64,000 nucleotides of DNA from Leptospiraceae bacterium. GTDB lineage: Bacteria; Spirochaetota; Leptospiria; Leptospirales; Leptospiraceae. The notes under the pieces are model-generated. The model was not told where the DNA came from, did no database searches, and saw only the letters and a list, made by a program, of their open reading frames with translations. The DNA lies in NCBI GenBank assembly GCA_024233835.1, contig JACKPC010000002.1:519001-583000 (forward strand). Reading direction: 5' to 3'. Positions within the stretch are counted from its first letter, which is position 1. The number at the start of each line of letters is the position of its first letter. Positions 35,062 through 44,693 of this stretch are shown here, in pieces. The translations under genes were made by a program, and so were the position numbers.

Positions 35062-36411
35062 TCACATATTATAAAGTTTGGGTTTTCTTGCTTCCACAAA
35101 TAGCCTGGAAAGAAAACCCATAAGCATCCAGAATAATATGACCACTTCATCATCCTGAAAATAACACTGAAAAAGTCCCGAAAGAAAAAACCCTAAAAGA
35201 CCATAAAAGTATATAGAATATTCCTTGAATTCTTTTAAAGAATATATTGCATGAGAAGAAAAGCCTATAAAAATCAGATAAGCCAAAAAACCCATAAATC
35301 CGGAAATAGCGCTTATATGCAAATAATCATTGTGAGCATGACCTCTCTGGGTAACTTCATAAAAGTATAAAAGTTCTCGGTTGTTTTCAGAGAGCAGCTT
35401 TCTTTCCTTTTCGATTTCCTCAAGATAACGCCCCGGCCCAATACCCAGAACCGGATTTTTCTGAATCATGGGAAAGGTGGAATTCCAGATAAAAGTCCTT
35501 CCTGAATCTGTATGTTTTTCTGCACCTAAAAGAGGTCGAATCACTTTTGCGGTTGTTGGATTTAAAAGTAAAATAGAAAATACAAGACCCAGAGTCACAA
35601 GAGGACTTAACATCCAGAGAAAAAACTTTCGTTTCGGAATTTTATTTTGAATAAAGGTTATATCTAAAAACCCCAAGAATATAGCAAGTCCAATTCCAAT
35701 AATCGCAGAACGAGCATTGTTCAAAAGGATTACAATAACAAACAAGACTAAAAGAAGAAGAGTTTGCAGACTGGCCTTATCCAATAGTTTCCGATTCGCT
35801 TCATTAAAAAATCGAAAAAATATATAAGGAAAATATAATAAAAGCAAACCACCATAGGTAAGGTGTGTATTCATAAGACCTATAGGTTGATAAATACTAA
35901 TCTGAAAAACATCTCCATAGTGATGGGCATAAGGCCAGGTATGTACAATTTTAAATAAAGCGGTAATCAAACGAGAAATTCGATAGGTAGAAAAAATAGA
36001 GATAAAACCACTTATAACCAGCACAAGGATAGAAATAAAAATAGCAGATTCAATTCTTTTAAACTCTTCCTTTTTCAGTACTGACATACATAAAAAACCA
36101 CTAAAAAGAAAAAAATCTTTTAACTCAGTTTTTGCCGGGTTTAAATGAGGTAGTTTAAATTCATGAATAATGTAAGAAAATAAATAGGCTATAAAAACTC
36201 CCAGGCCTGCATAGAAGAGAGGAGATCTTAAAACCTCTTTCTTCCCCTTCTGAAAGAAATAAAATAATAGGGAAAGACTTAAAAAAGCCTGACTTATTGA
36301 AACTGAAACCGGTATGGTTATAATCGTTGCTTGCAAGCAAAATAAAAAAGCGGGAGAAGAACCCCCACCCTCTACACTTCGAAAAAATTGAATTATTTTT
36401 TGTAAATACAT
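35062..36411 (-). CDS. O-antigen ligase/polymerase family (Wzy_C) membrane protein
   Basis: A 449-residue inner-membrane protein with about eleven hydrophobic segments. The Wzy_C signature is visible: LLNNARSAIIGIGLAIFLGF, then the large periplasmic loop with NPVLGIGPGRY, RGHAHNDYLHISAISGFMGF, whose His is conserved in WaaL-like ligases. It may ligate or polymerise surface polysaccharide; which cannot be told from sequence. It starts nine bases after serA, so they are probably cotranscribed. Confidence 0.87.
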   Translation of the reverse strand: MYLQKIIQFFRSVEGGGSSPAFLFCLQATIITIPVSVSISQAFLSLSLLFYFFQKGKKEVLRSPLFYAGLGVFIAYLFSYIIHEFKLPHLNPAKTELKDFFLFSGFLCMSVLKKEEFKRIESAIFISILVLVISGFISIFSTYRISRLITALFKIVHTWPYAHHYGDVFQISIYQPIGLMNTHLTYGGLLLLYFPYIFFRFFNEANRKLLDKASLQTLLLLVLFVIVILLNNARSAIIGIGLAIFLGFLDITFIQNKIPKRKFFLWMLSPLVTLGLVFSILLLNPTTAKVIRPLLGAEKHTDSGRTFIWNSTFPMIQKNPVLGIGPGRYLEEIEKERKLLSENNRELLYFYEVTQRGHAHNDYLHISAISGFMGFLAYLIFIGFSSHAIYSLKEFKEYSIYFYGLLGFFLSGLFQCYFQDDEVVILFWMLMGFLSRLFVEARKPKLYNM

Positions 36412-36420
36412 TCGTCTGGT

Positions 36421-37641
36421 CTAATATAAGATCCTGGTTTTAATGCTAAAAGAGTGCTGGCTTATAGCCTCTTTTACCTTATCACCCAAATCTTTGTTAA
36501 CATCCATAATCAGATAGCCGATTTCTCCGAGAGTACTCAAATACTGGGCATTGATGTTAGCACCTACATCAGACACAACATGGTTTATATCACGTAGGAA
36601 ACCGGGCTGGTTCTTATGTACATTCAGCACACGGTAATTATCCCGTAAGAGCGGAAGTTCTACATTTGGAAAATTTACAGAAGTAGAAGTGGAACCATTA
36701 TTTACAAACTTTATAAGCTTATCCGCAACCTCAGTCCCTATATTCGCCTGGGCTTCTTCTGTGCTTCCTCCGATATGAGGAGTTAGAATCACATTGGGAA
36801 GGTTTTGTAGAGGAGTTTCAAATAAATCTCCATTGTTTTTTGGTTCCTCCGGGAAAACATCAACAGCAGCACCAGCGATATGGCCTGAACGAAGGGCTTC
36901 CTTGAGAGCATCTAAGTCCACTACCCTACCCCTCGATAGATTCAAAAGATAAGAACCCTGTTTCATAGTGTCCAATTCTTTTTTTGTCACCATATTAAGG
37001 GTGTCAGGATTTTCCGGAACATGCAGAGTAACAAAATTGGATTTCTCTAATAATTCCTCAAAACTCTGGCAAACACCTGCATTTCCCAGAGGCAATTTTG
37101 ACAGGATATCATAATAAATCACTTTCATCCCAAGGGCCTCTGCCATAATTGAAACCTGGGAACCAATATGGCCGTAGCCAACTATACCCAGAACCTTTCC
37201 CCTGATCTCATGGCATCCGCTGGAAATCTTACTCCATCTTTTTCCGTGACACTCCATTGACAGATCACCGGCTTTTCTGGACAGCATAATGATTTCTGCA
37301 ATTACCAGTTCTGCAACACTCCGGGTATTACTATAAGGAGCATTAAATACCGGAATTCCCCTTAGTTGCGCTTCCGATAATTCTACCTGGTTCGTCCCAA
37401 TACAAAAACAACCAATAGATAAAAGTTTCCCGGCTTTTTCCAGAACTTTCTTGCTTATCTGAGTCTTACTTCGAATGCCGAGGATATGTATGTCTTCAAT
37501 TACAGCTAAAAGATCTTCTTCGCTATAGGCTCCCTTTTGCGTTTCAACGGAAAAACCATCATTTGCAAAAAGTGAAATCGCATTGCTGTGTACATTTTCT
37601 AAAAGCAGCACCTTAATTTTATGTTTTGGGAATGAAACCAT
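36421..37641 (-). CDS. serA: D-3-phosphoglycerate dehydrogenase, E. coli type with ACT domain
   Basis: A 406-residue enzyme, close to the length of E. coli SerA (410), oxidising 3-phosphoglycerate in serine synthesis. Segments: GCFCIGTNQVEL, NAPYSNTRSVAELVI, NAD-binding GIVGYGHIGSQVS, catalytic Arg in LSRGRVVD, Glu in FPEEPKN and His in LTPHIGGSTEE. The last 80 residues are an ACT domain (VLNVHKNQPGFLRDINHVVS), the likely site of serine feedback. A second, different PGDH is encoded at 47255. Confidence 0.92.
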   Translation of the reverse strand: MVSFPKHKIKVLLLENVHSNAISLFANDGFSVETQKGAYSEEDLLAVIEDIHILGIRSKTQISKKVLEKAGKLLSIGCFCIGTNQVELSEAQLRGIPVFNAPYSNTRSVAELVIAEIIMLSRKAGDLSMECHGKRWSKISSGCHEIRGKVLGIVGYGHIGSQVSIMAEALGMKVIYYDILSKLPLGNAGVCQSFEELLEKSNFVTLHVPENPDTLNMVTKKELDTMKQGSYLLNLSRGRVVDLDALKEALRSGHIAGAAVDVFPEEPKNNGDLFETPLQNLPNVILTPHIGGSTEEAQANIGTEVADKLIKFVNNGSTSTSVNFPNVELPLLRDNYRVLNVHKNQPGFLRDINHVVSDVGANINAQYLSTLGEIGYLIMDVNKDLGDKVKEAISQHSFSIKTRILY

Positions 37642-37775
37642 AATATTCCAGTAATTCTCAGCTAATTCTTTCTTAAACTCTTTTTTACATCCTTCAGCGA
37701 GGAAGATACAGGAAAAAAAATCATTCTCTCTTTTTTTGGTTTTACAGATTTGCGACCTTTACAGAAGAAAACCTT

Positions 37776-39143
37776 ATGCAAGATTCAAACAAAATATTAC
37801 TCACAGAAAAAGAAATCCCTGAAAAATGGTATAATATTCAGGCTGACATGCCCAACAAGATGCTACCTCCTCTGCACCCGGGAACTAAACAGCCCATAGG
37901 ACCTGAGGATCTGGCTCCTATTTTTCCAATGGAATTGATTAAGCAGGAAGTATCCCAGGAGAGGTGGATAGCCATTCCGGAAGAAGTCCGAGATTATTAC
38001 AAGATTTGGAGACCCACTCCCCTGTATCGTGCCAGAAAGTTAGAAAAAGCCCTCGATACACCTGCAAAAATTTACTATAAATACGAGGGAACAAGCCCGG
38101 CAGGTTCCCATAAACCCAATACAGCCATACCCCAGGCTTATTATAATAAACAGGAAGGAGTCAAGAGGATTACAACAGAAACAGGTGCCGGACAATGGGG
38201 AAGTGCTTTGAGCTTTGCCTGTCAGCTTTTCGGAATTGAACTGGAAGTCTACATGGTGAAAATTAGCTATCAGCAGAAACCCTATCGAAAAACCCTCATG
38301 AACACCTGGAAAGCCAGAGTAATTCCCTCTCCGAGTGATTTAACAGATTCCGGAAGAAAAATTTTAGCTCAGGATCCGAATTCCCCGGGAAGTCTCGGAA
38401 TTGCTATTTCTGAAGCGGTGGAAAGAGCTGTGGCCGATGAGAATACAAAATATGCACTCGGAAGTGTTTTAAACCATGTACTTCTACACCAGACCATAGT
38501 CGGTCAGGAAGCTCTTTTGCAAATGGAAAAGGCCGGTGATTATCCGGATGTAGTAATTGCTCCTTTTGGTGGAGGCTCTAACTTTGCCGGCTTAAGCTTT
38601 CCTTTCTTACGCTTAAACCTGAGCGAAGGTAAGAAAACCCGCTTTATTGCCAGTGAACCCGCCTCCTGTCCGAAACTTACGAAAGGAGAGTTCCGTTACG
38701 ATTTTGGTGATACAGTAGGTTTGACTCCTTTAATTCCGATGTTCACCCTCGGACATTCCTTTGTTCCGGCAGCTATTCACGCGGGAGGACTGCGTTATCA
38801 CGGAGCCGGTCCAATAGTAAGTCAGCTTCTAAAAGATAAGCTCATTGAAGCAGAAGCTCTACAACAATTGGAGTGCTTTAAAGCCGGTGTACTCTTTGCT
38901 CAGACAGAAGGAATCCTACCCGCTCCGGAAGCCACACATGGCATTGCATCAGCATTTCGTCAGGCAGAAGAAGCAAAAAGAGAAGGAAAAAGTCGCACGA
39001 TTCTTTTTAATCTCTGTGGCCACGGGCATTTCGACTTGAGTTCTTATGAAGACTATTTTGCAGGTAAACTTAGTGATCACCACCTTGATGACACAAGTTT
39101 GAAGAAATACCTCAAAGAATTAGACGACTACCCTTCTACTTAA
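37776..39143 (+). CDS. Tryptophan synthase beta chain-like protein, TrpB2 type
   Basis: A 455-residue fold-type II PLP enzyme of the TrpB2 group, which makes tryptophan from indole and serine without needing TrpA. The N-terminal extension with LPPLHPGTKQPIGPEDL is specific to this group. The PLP lysine is Lys113 in SPAGSHKPNTA, and the phosphate cup is FGGGSNFAG. C-terminal LCGHGHFD is also typical. No trpA is adjacent. A role in indole salvage or, alternatively, another serine-type reaction is possible. Confidence 0.9.
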   Translation: MQDSNKILLTEKEIPEKWYNIQADMPNKMLPPLHPGTKQPIGPEDLAPIFPMELIKQEVSQERWIAIPEEVRDYYKIWRPTPLYRARKLEKALDTPAKIYYKYEGTSPAGSHKPNTAIPQAYYNKQEGVKRITTETGAGQWGSALSFACQLFGIELEVYMVKISYQQKPYRKTLMNTWKARVIPSPSDLTDSGRKILAQDPNSPGSLGIAISEAVERAVADENTKYALGSVLNHVLLHQTIVGQEALLQMEKAGDYPDVVIAPFGGGSNFAGLSFPFLRLNLSEGKKTRFIASEPASCPKLTKGEFRYDFGDTVGLTPLIPMFTLGHSFVPAAIHAGGLRYHGAGPIVSQLLKDKLIEAEALQQLECFKAGVLFAQTEGILPAPEATHGIASAFRQAEEAKREGKSRTILFNLCGHGHFDLSSYEDYFAGKLSDHHLDDTSLKKYLKELDDYPST

Positions 39144-39161
39144 GTACCCACCTCATCTACT

Positions 39162-39184
39162 CCCCTTTCCTCACAGGAAAGGGG
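39162..39184. terminator. Ten-pair hairpin downstream of trpB2
   Basis: CCCCTTTCCT (39162-39171) pairs perfectly with AGGAAAGGGG (39175-39184) around a CAC loop. It is followed by TTGGGGGATAGG and not a T tract, so it is either an atypical terminator or a copy of an intergenic palindromic repeat of REP type. Confidence 0.5.
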
Positions 39185-39241
39185 TTGGGGGATAGGTAAT
39201 TTATTTCTTGTAAAAGCAGATAGAACTGAAACAATGCGATT

Positions 39242-40501
39242 ATGAGATCCCTTTACCCTAAGATTGTAATTATTTCGATAATGATGCTCTGCTTGCTTAT
39301 ACCGGTTTTAATGGTTAAATCTCTCGCCGGAGAAAGAAAAGAAAGAAAAAATGAAGTTTTAAAAACCCTGGAGCGAATCTGGGGAAAGCCTCTCTATTTA
39401 TCCGATCCCTATTTACAAATAAGTCCGGCCAAAAAAGAGGAACAGGTAAAACGCATTATTGCAGAAAATACCGAGACAAATCTTGATTTGCGGGCAGAAA
39501 TACGAAGTAAAGGAATTTATAAATTAACCGTATTTCAGGGTATAATTAAAATAAACGGGACTTTCCGTATCAATCCTGCTATGCTCCCTTTATTACAAAG
39601 CAAGGCCAAAGAAGGACAGGCAAACCTTGACTTGATTATTCCCATCTCAAACAAAACTTCCAGTAGGTTAGAAAATGTGCTGCTTAATTCTGAAAAATTG
39701 GAATTGGTAGATGTATCCGCCATTTACTCAGAGATTGCTCTACCCCTGAAGCTTAAGAACCTCGACAAACCCATTTCCTTTTCTATCCAATTTCAAATCA
39801 AAGGAATCGAAGACGTGCAGTTTCTTTCTTTATCCAAAAAGAGTACCTTGCATATAAAAAGTAATTGGGCAGATCCAAATTTCATGGGGGCTTACTTGCC
39901 CCTGGAACGGAATATTGGCAAAACAGGTTTTGAAGCAAACTGGGAAGTCAATGGTTCAGAAGAAGAACTTCTATACCCTCCTTCCCTGAATAAGCATCCT
40001 TCCCTCTATGGTGTAAATTTCTTTTTACCTGTAGATGTCTATCAGCAGACCGAACGCTCGATGAAATATGCTCTGCTTTTTATTTTTCTTACCTTTTTAA
40101 CCTTCTTCTTATTTGAAATCTTAAACAATCAGAAAATCCACCCGATGCAATACCTGCTGGTTGGTTTTGCTCTAACCCTATTTTACCTGCTCTTACTTTC
40201 TTTATCCGAACATTCAGATTTTCTTCTGGCGTATATCATTGCTACTCTGGCTACTGTCAGTCTCATTACCCTGTATAGTTCGGTAGTATTAAAAACCAAA
40301 AAAAGAGCCGGTTTTATGGGAGGACTATTAGTACTTCTATATTCCTTCCTCTTCGTGCTTTTACAACTGGAAGAATATTCCTTACTCATAGGTTCCGCCG
40401 GTTTATTTTTTATCTTAGCCCTCGTAATGTATCTAACCCGAAATGTTGACTGGTATGCTCTCTCTTCACCAACAGACTTGAAACGAAATGATAATCTATA
40501 G
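39242..40501 (+). CDS. creD: CreD/CET family inner-membrane protein
   Basis: A 419-residue membrane protein with one N-terminal helix (about 8-27), an extracytoplasmic domain of about 240 residues and five to six C-terminal helices. The C-terminal half has the CreD hallmarks MKYALLFIFLTFLTFFLFE, HPMQYLLVGFALTLFYLLLL and SLSEHSDFLLAYIIAT. In E. coli CreD is controlled by CreBC and tied to envelope integrity; no CreBC genes are next to this one. The next gene starts directly after its stop. Confidence 0.87.
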   Translation: MRSLYPKIVIISIMMLCLLIPVLMVKSLAGERKERKNEVLKTLERIWGKPLYLSDPYLQISPAKKEEQVKRIIAENTETNLDLRAEIRSKGIYKLTVFQGIIKINGTFRINPAMLPLLQSKAKEGQANLDLIIPISNKTSSRLENVLLNSEKLELVDVSAIYSEIALPLKLKNLDKPISFSIQFQIKGIEDVQFLSLSKKSTLHIKSNWADPNFMGAYLPLERNIGKTGFEANWEVNGSEEELLYPPSLNKHPSLYGVNFFLPVDVYQQTERSMKYALLFIFLTFLTFFLFEILNNQKIHPMQYLLVGFALTLFYLLLLSLSEHSDFLLAYIIATLATVSLITLYSSVVLKTKKRAGFMGGLLVLLYSFLFVLLQLEEYSLLIGSAGLFFILALVMYLTRNVDWYALSSPTDLKRNDNL

Positions 40502-41611
40502 ATGAAACACATCATATACGCTTTTTTATTACTGAATGTTTCCTGTTTTCGTTTTCGAATCCAGGAACTTTCACCTTCTTTAGTTACACAAATCCCTCTT
40601 GGTACGGGTCTACAAGAAGTTCAGGCGAAAAAAGTTAATAAAGCTTTTGCAAACCTGCCACTCTCGACTCCTATTATCTCGGATAAGATCTACATCCCGG
40701 ATTATGAAAGCTCTTTAATAAAAGTTTTCAATACCAATTCTGATATGGAATATATAATCGGAAACCCCGAGTTACAGGAAGTGAACGCGAAGAAATATAG
40801 AATTTTATTTCATAGGTTTTCTGCTATAGGTAATATCACGGTTGATGAGTCCGATGATTTGTATATTCAAAATATCTTAAGTGATAAAAAAATGGATCCC
40901 GTTGAAGAGGAGGACCTCTATTCGAAAAAAACCGGAGAATTTAAAATTAAGGAAGTAGATATAGCTCCCTCTTATATTCTTCATATAGATAAACAGGGAA
41001 AAATGAAAAACATAATCGGACTAAAAGGTGCAAACACTGAACCTTTCCGTTATATAGAATCGATTTACTCTTCCCGAAATTCTCGTTTATTTGTTCACCA
41101 CAGATATGCTGCCCAGATGTATTTAAGCTTTTTCCATGATGGAAAATTGATAGGTGAAATCAGCGAAAATAGTCTTTCTATTTACCATTCCAAAGAAAAA
41201 GAAGAATTTAAAATCAAGTTAGATACCATGATTCCTCATAGAAGTGGCAAGTATGCACTCATCAGTGCTTCCTATTATTCTCTAAAACAAAACCGCTTTA
41301 AATTTAAACGTATTTATAAAGTCCAATTAGACAATAAAGAAACAGATAAACTATTAATCGAAATTAAAAACCCCGGAGAAATACTATTTTCTGTAAACAA
41401 TGATGAATCCTTTTTTATCTGGGAGACAGAAGACAGCGGTGAATCTATAAAATTACAGGTTCATGATAAACAGGGAAACCACCTCAGTAACAAAAGACTA
41501 AGATTTCCTCCACCCATACGAAACTGGAGAGAAACATTCCTGGATAACAAAGACCAAATTTATTCATTAAAACTCAATACCGGATACCTGGAGTTATATA
41601 AATGGAATTAA
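40502..41611 (+). CDS. Lipoprotein of unknown function, possibly beta-propeller-like
   Basis: A 369-residue protein with a spirochaetal lipobox (LLNVSC, lipidated Cys15) after a short hydrophobic signal. The rest has repeated strand patterns with KIYIPDYESSLIKVFN and DDLYIQN stretches like NHL or six-bladed propeller repeats, but the repeats are too diverged to assign. It directly follows creD and overlaps nnr by ten bases, so it belongs to that operon. Confidence 0.72.
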   Translation: MKHIIYAFLLLNVSCFRFRIQELSPSLVTQIPLGTGLQEVQAKKVNKAFANLPLSTPIISDKIYIPDYESSLIKVFNTNSDMEYIIGNPELQEVNAKKYRILFHRFSAIGNITVDESDDLYIQNILSDKKMDPVEEEDLYSKKTGEFKIKEVDIAPSYILHIDKQGKMKNIIGLKGANTEPFRYIESIYSSRNSRLFVHHRYAAQMYLSFFHDGKLIGEISENSLSIYHSKEKEEFKIKLDTMIPHRSGKYALISASYYSLKQNRFKFKRIYKVQLDNKETDKLLIEIKNPGEILFSVNNDESFFIWETEDSGESIKLQVHDKQGNHLSNKRLRFPPPIRNWRETFLDNKDQIYSLKLNTGYLELYKWN

Positions 41612-43092
41612 ACAAAATGCAAAGAGTTTTTTCAGACAGGGAAAGCAAAGAAATAGATAAATATGCCATACAGGAACATAAGCTTTCTCCTATATTATTA
41701 ATGGGAATGGCTGCTGTTTCCATTTTCCAGGAATATAAATCTTTTTTTGAAGGAAAAGAAATTGTCATTCTTTGCGGAAGCGGTAACAACGGAGGTGATG
41801 GTCTGGCATTAGCCCACCTATTGTATAATGATTCTCATGATGTGAAAGTTTTTCGAAAAATAGGAGAACACACGAGAGAATACAATTATTATCTGGAACT
41901 CCTTGAACAAACCGAAGTGAAAATAAGTCAACTGGAAGATTTCCTTGATTATGCAAATCATAAGAATCAATTCGATGGAATTATTATTGATTGCTTACTC
42001 GGAATAGGTTTTAAGCCTCCTCTATCTGAATTTTATTCTAAGCTAATCAATGCCATAAACACCTTTAAAGCCCTGAATCCTTCCTGTGAGATTATCAGTG
42101 TAGATTCAGTTTCAGGCTTTAGCCTTTCTCAAAATACAGACTTTATCGATGCGGATATTTTAGCCGAAATTGGTGTAAAGAAATTAAATGGAATATTTCT
42201 TCTTGAAAAATTAAAAAGATACAGCTTTCATTCTATCGGTTTTCCGGTGGAAAAATATCTGAAAGAATATCCAGTTTCCCATAACAATTTCTCCATATCA
42301 TCCTTAAGTATCAATACCTTAAAAAATGAAGCGAAACGTAGTCTTTACTCGCACAAATTTAGTAACGGTTCAGTTAGTTTTATCGGTGGTTCTACCGGAA
42401 TGCTGGGTGCTATTCTCAGTAGCGTTTATGCCTTTCATGGTTTAGGAGGTGGAATTTCAAAAATATTTAGCCCTTCTAAAGATTGTATAAATTCTATTTT
42501 AAAAAAAGATGAATCCTTAATGCCTGATCTTCTCACAGAAGAAAGCATACAGGATGCTTTTTTGCATAAGTGCGATGTTATTGCTATAGGCCCGGGCTTA
42601 AAACCGGATGAGCAAAAACTCAATGTACAATCACTTATTTCCATGAACAAACGCATCATTATTGACTCCGGAGGATTGGAAAGTGTAAAACAGATAAGTC
42701 TCAACGAAAATGTTATTTTAACACCTCATCCCGGAGAATTTAAACGCTTAATAGATGCTACCCATTCCACTACAATGGATCTATTGGAACAAATCAGGCA
42801 ATATTGCCTGAGCTGCAATGTGAACCTGATCTACAGAGGGAGTTTTACGATTCTTTGTAATCCGAGAGGAGATCTATACATTTGGAATTATCCGAATCCT
42901 AAATTAGCGGTTATGGGTACGGGAGATGTATTTGTTGGAATTCTTAGTTATTTTGCAGCTAAGAAGGATAGTATACTCGATGCATTTCATTTGACCATGT
43001 CTGCAATGGAAATCTCCAGAATGATGAAAGGAACCTACCCGAGTGCCACTGAAATTAATACCTTTATTAATGAGGTAATTCATAATGGCTAA
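41602..43092 (+). CDS. nnr: Bifunctional NAD(P)H-hydrate epimerase / ADP-dependent dehydratase
   Basis: A 496-residue fused metabolite-repair enzyme (YjeF). The N-terminal YjeF_N epimerase domain (1-220) has ILCGSGNNGGDGLALA and SVDSVSGF. The C-terminal ribokinase-like dehydratase domain (about 240-496) has GSVSFIGGSTGMLGA, AIGPGLKPDE, LTPHPGEFKRL and the catalytic VMGTGDVFVGIL. Both activities therefore look intact. The ATG overlaps the lipoprotein stop and has GGAG eight bases upstream. Confidence 0.93.
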   Translation: MELNKMQRVFSDRESKEIDKYAIQEHKLSPILLMGMAAVSIFQEYKSFFEGKEIVILCGSGNNGGDGLALAHLLYNDSHDVKVFRKIGEHTREYNYYLELLEQTEVKISQLEDFLDYANHKNQFDGIIIDCLLGIGFKPPLSEFYSKLINAINTFKALNPSCEIISVDSVSGFSLSQNTDFIDADILAEIGVKKLNGIFLLEKLKRYSFHSIGFPVEKYLKEYPVSHNNFSISSLSINTLKNEAKRSLYSHKFSNGSVSFIGGSTGMLGAILSSVYAFHGLGGGISKIFSPSKDCINSILKKDESLMPDLLTEESIQDAFLHKCDVIAIGPGLKPDEQKLNVQSLISMNKRIIIDSGGLESVKQISLNENVILTPHPGEFKRLIDATHSTTMDLLEQIRQYCLSCNVNLIYRGSFTILCNPRGDLYIWNYPNPKLAVMGTGDVFVGILSYFAAKKDSILDAFHLTMSAMEISRMMKGTYPSATEINTFINEVIHNG

Positions 43093-43699
43093 AGGTTACC
43101 ATTCTCGCTCACCGGAGGAATTCCGTTCTTATCTGGATGAAATTCGCAAACGAAACAAGAAAAGAAACTGGAAAAACATAGTACTATTAATTGATGTAAT
43201 TATTCTTGCCTTCGTTTTTTACCTTGCGAACAGGGCACTCAATCCTTCGTTTGAGTTAAGTGCAAAGAAATCGAATAAGGTTCAGCACGATTCCGGCTTT
43301 GAGATTTATTTTACTCGCTCCACTGAAACCTCACAGAAACAGGTATCGTATTTCCTTATGTCAACGAACCAAACCTTTCAAGAAAAAACATTTCCCGATG
43401 ATAATTTGGAAATAGATTTTACAGTCCTGAGTAGGGAGGGGAGCGTTTGTTTAAAAGAACCGATAAAACTTGAACCCAAAAAAGTGAAACCGGGGATGAC
43501 TGAAATTTTCATCCTAACTTTTTATAAAGAACAATTCCTCACAGCTGAGGAATCCTGTCGTGTAATACTGAAGGCAAATCTTAAAGAGTCCCGCTGGAGA
43601 AGAATATTCCAAACAGGTTATAAAACAGGAATCGCCAGAATACAGCTTAAAAACAAGGGAAAATTAGATACGCTCAGTATTCAAAATGAAACCTGGTAA
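43085..43699 (+). CDS. Single-pass membrane protein of unknown function
   Basis: A 204-residue protein with a basic cytoplasmic N terminus (RKRNKKRNWK), one membrane helix (about 31-48) and an extracytoplasmic, beta-rich domain holding two cysteines (SVCLKE and ESCRVI) that may form a disulfide. No known domain was recognised. It overlaps the 3' end of nnr by eight bases and has GAGG before the ATG; it is the last gene of the creD operon. Confidence 0.72.
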   Translation: MAKGYHSRSPEEFRSYLDEIRKRNKKRNWKNIVLLIDVIILAFVFYLANRALNPSFELSAKKSNKVQHDSGFEIYFTRSTETSQKQVSYFLMSTNQTFQEKTFPDDNLEIDFTVLSREGSVCLKEPIKLEPKKVKPGMTEIFILTFYKEQFLTAEESCRVILKANLKESRWRRIFQTGYKTGIARIQLKNKGKLDTLSIQNETW

Positions 43700-43715
43700 A
43701 GTATAGAGCAATATA

Positions 43716-44543
43716 TTATTCTTCTCTAAAACTTTCATTTAGCTCAGAAGCTAATTTTGCAAATACAAGTCTTGCTTCTTCCGGTAATTCTAATTTCCAG
43801 CGATTATCATGCTTTACTTTTTGCGGATGGGATGCAAAATAAGCCTTCTTCATTCCAACCTTATGAGGAAGGGCTTCTTTCTCACGAACTCGATTCAGAA
43901 GAAATTGGGTTCCATTGTTTCCTCCAAGAGGATGATGTTCTTCTTCATAAAAATGCAGCATTCGATCTTCATACCCGATATTCAGCACATTACAGAGCTC
44001 TCGCAATACCCTTTCCGGTTCCTTTGTTAGTTTATGGTAAGGAACAATGGTTTTAAATCCATCGAACTCATTATAAATACGATTCGTATCCTGAACCTGC
44101 ATTATCCACTGTTGAACAATATCAGTATAAGATGAATCCGTTTGTTTTCTTAACCTGGAATTAATGACTGCTCTACCATCTCTTTTCAAATATATAAGAT
44201 ATATTTCTCTATCTTTTCTACTACTTAAAAAATTTATCTTACCTCTTAACCAGTTTAACTCTTTAGAGGAATCAATAACCACTTCGTTTTCAATTATCTT
44301 CTCAAGACCGGTATAAATATCATACTCATTATCATTCTTCTGGCTATATTCCTTCCATACCTTACATTCTGCTCCACAAACTTTACAATATCTTCTTTTT
44401 TCCGGCTGATCCGTATTATAAAGATATTGAACCTTGTTTGCTTCCCCCAGGTAAAAACATTTGCTGTGACTTCCCAATAGAAGACCTAAAAGAGTTGAGC
44501 CTGAATGTCCTGCTCCACAAATAAAAACTACTTTCTTTATCAT
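43716..44543 (-). CDS. Sulfotransferase family protein
   Basis: A 275-residue PAPS-dependent sulfotransferase-fold protein. The 5'-phosphosulfate loop is ICGAGHSGSTLLG at the N terminus, and the 3'-phosphate motif is LKRDGRAVINSRLRK. A four-residue Cys set lies between (YCKVCGAEC), as seen in other bacterial members. The acceptor is unknown; a surface glycan is possible. The 150-bp gap upstream is AT-rich with no visible gene. Confidence 0.85.
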   Translation of the reverse strand: MIKKVVFICGAGHSGSTLLGLLLGSHSKCFYLGEANKVQYLYNTDQPEKRRYCKVCGAECKVWKEYSQKNDNEYDIYTGLEKIIENEVVIDSSKELNWLRGKINFLSSRKDREIYLIYLKRDGRAVINSRLRKQTDSSYTDIVQQWIMQVQDTNRIYNEFDGFKTIVPYHKLTKEPERVLRELCNVLNIGYEDRMLHFYEEEHHPLGGNNGTQFLLNRVREKEALPHKVGMKKAYFASHPQKVKHDNRWKLELPEEARLVFAKLASELNESFREE

Positions 44544-44693
44544 ATATGCATTTTTAAACTAATGAATTTAAACTTTGAAATTATCGAGTATCCATTTTAT
44601 TAAATGAGTAAAAAGGGCAAGATAAATTATAGTTATATCACCAAATCGCATTTCTATTTTTTATGATATTCCTCAGGTATTATTAAATTATAA

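Noticed and set aside
43757..44056. Plus-strand open frame opposite the sulfotransferase gene
   Set aside because: It lies wholly within a gene with clear PAPS-binding motifs on the other strand and shows no domain or ribosome site.
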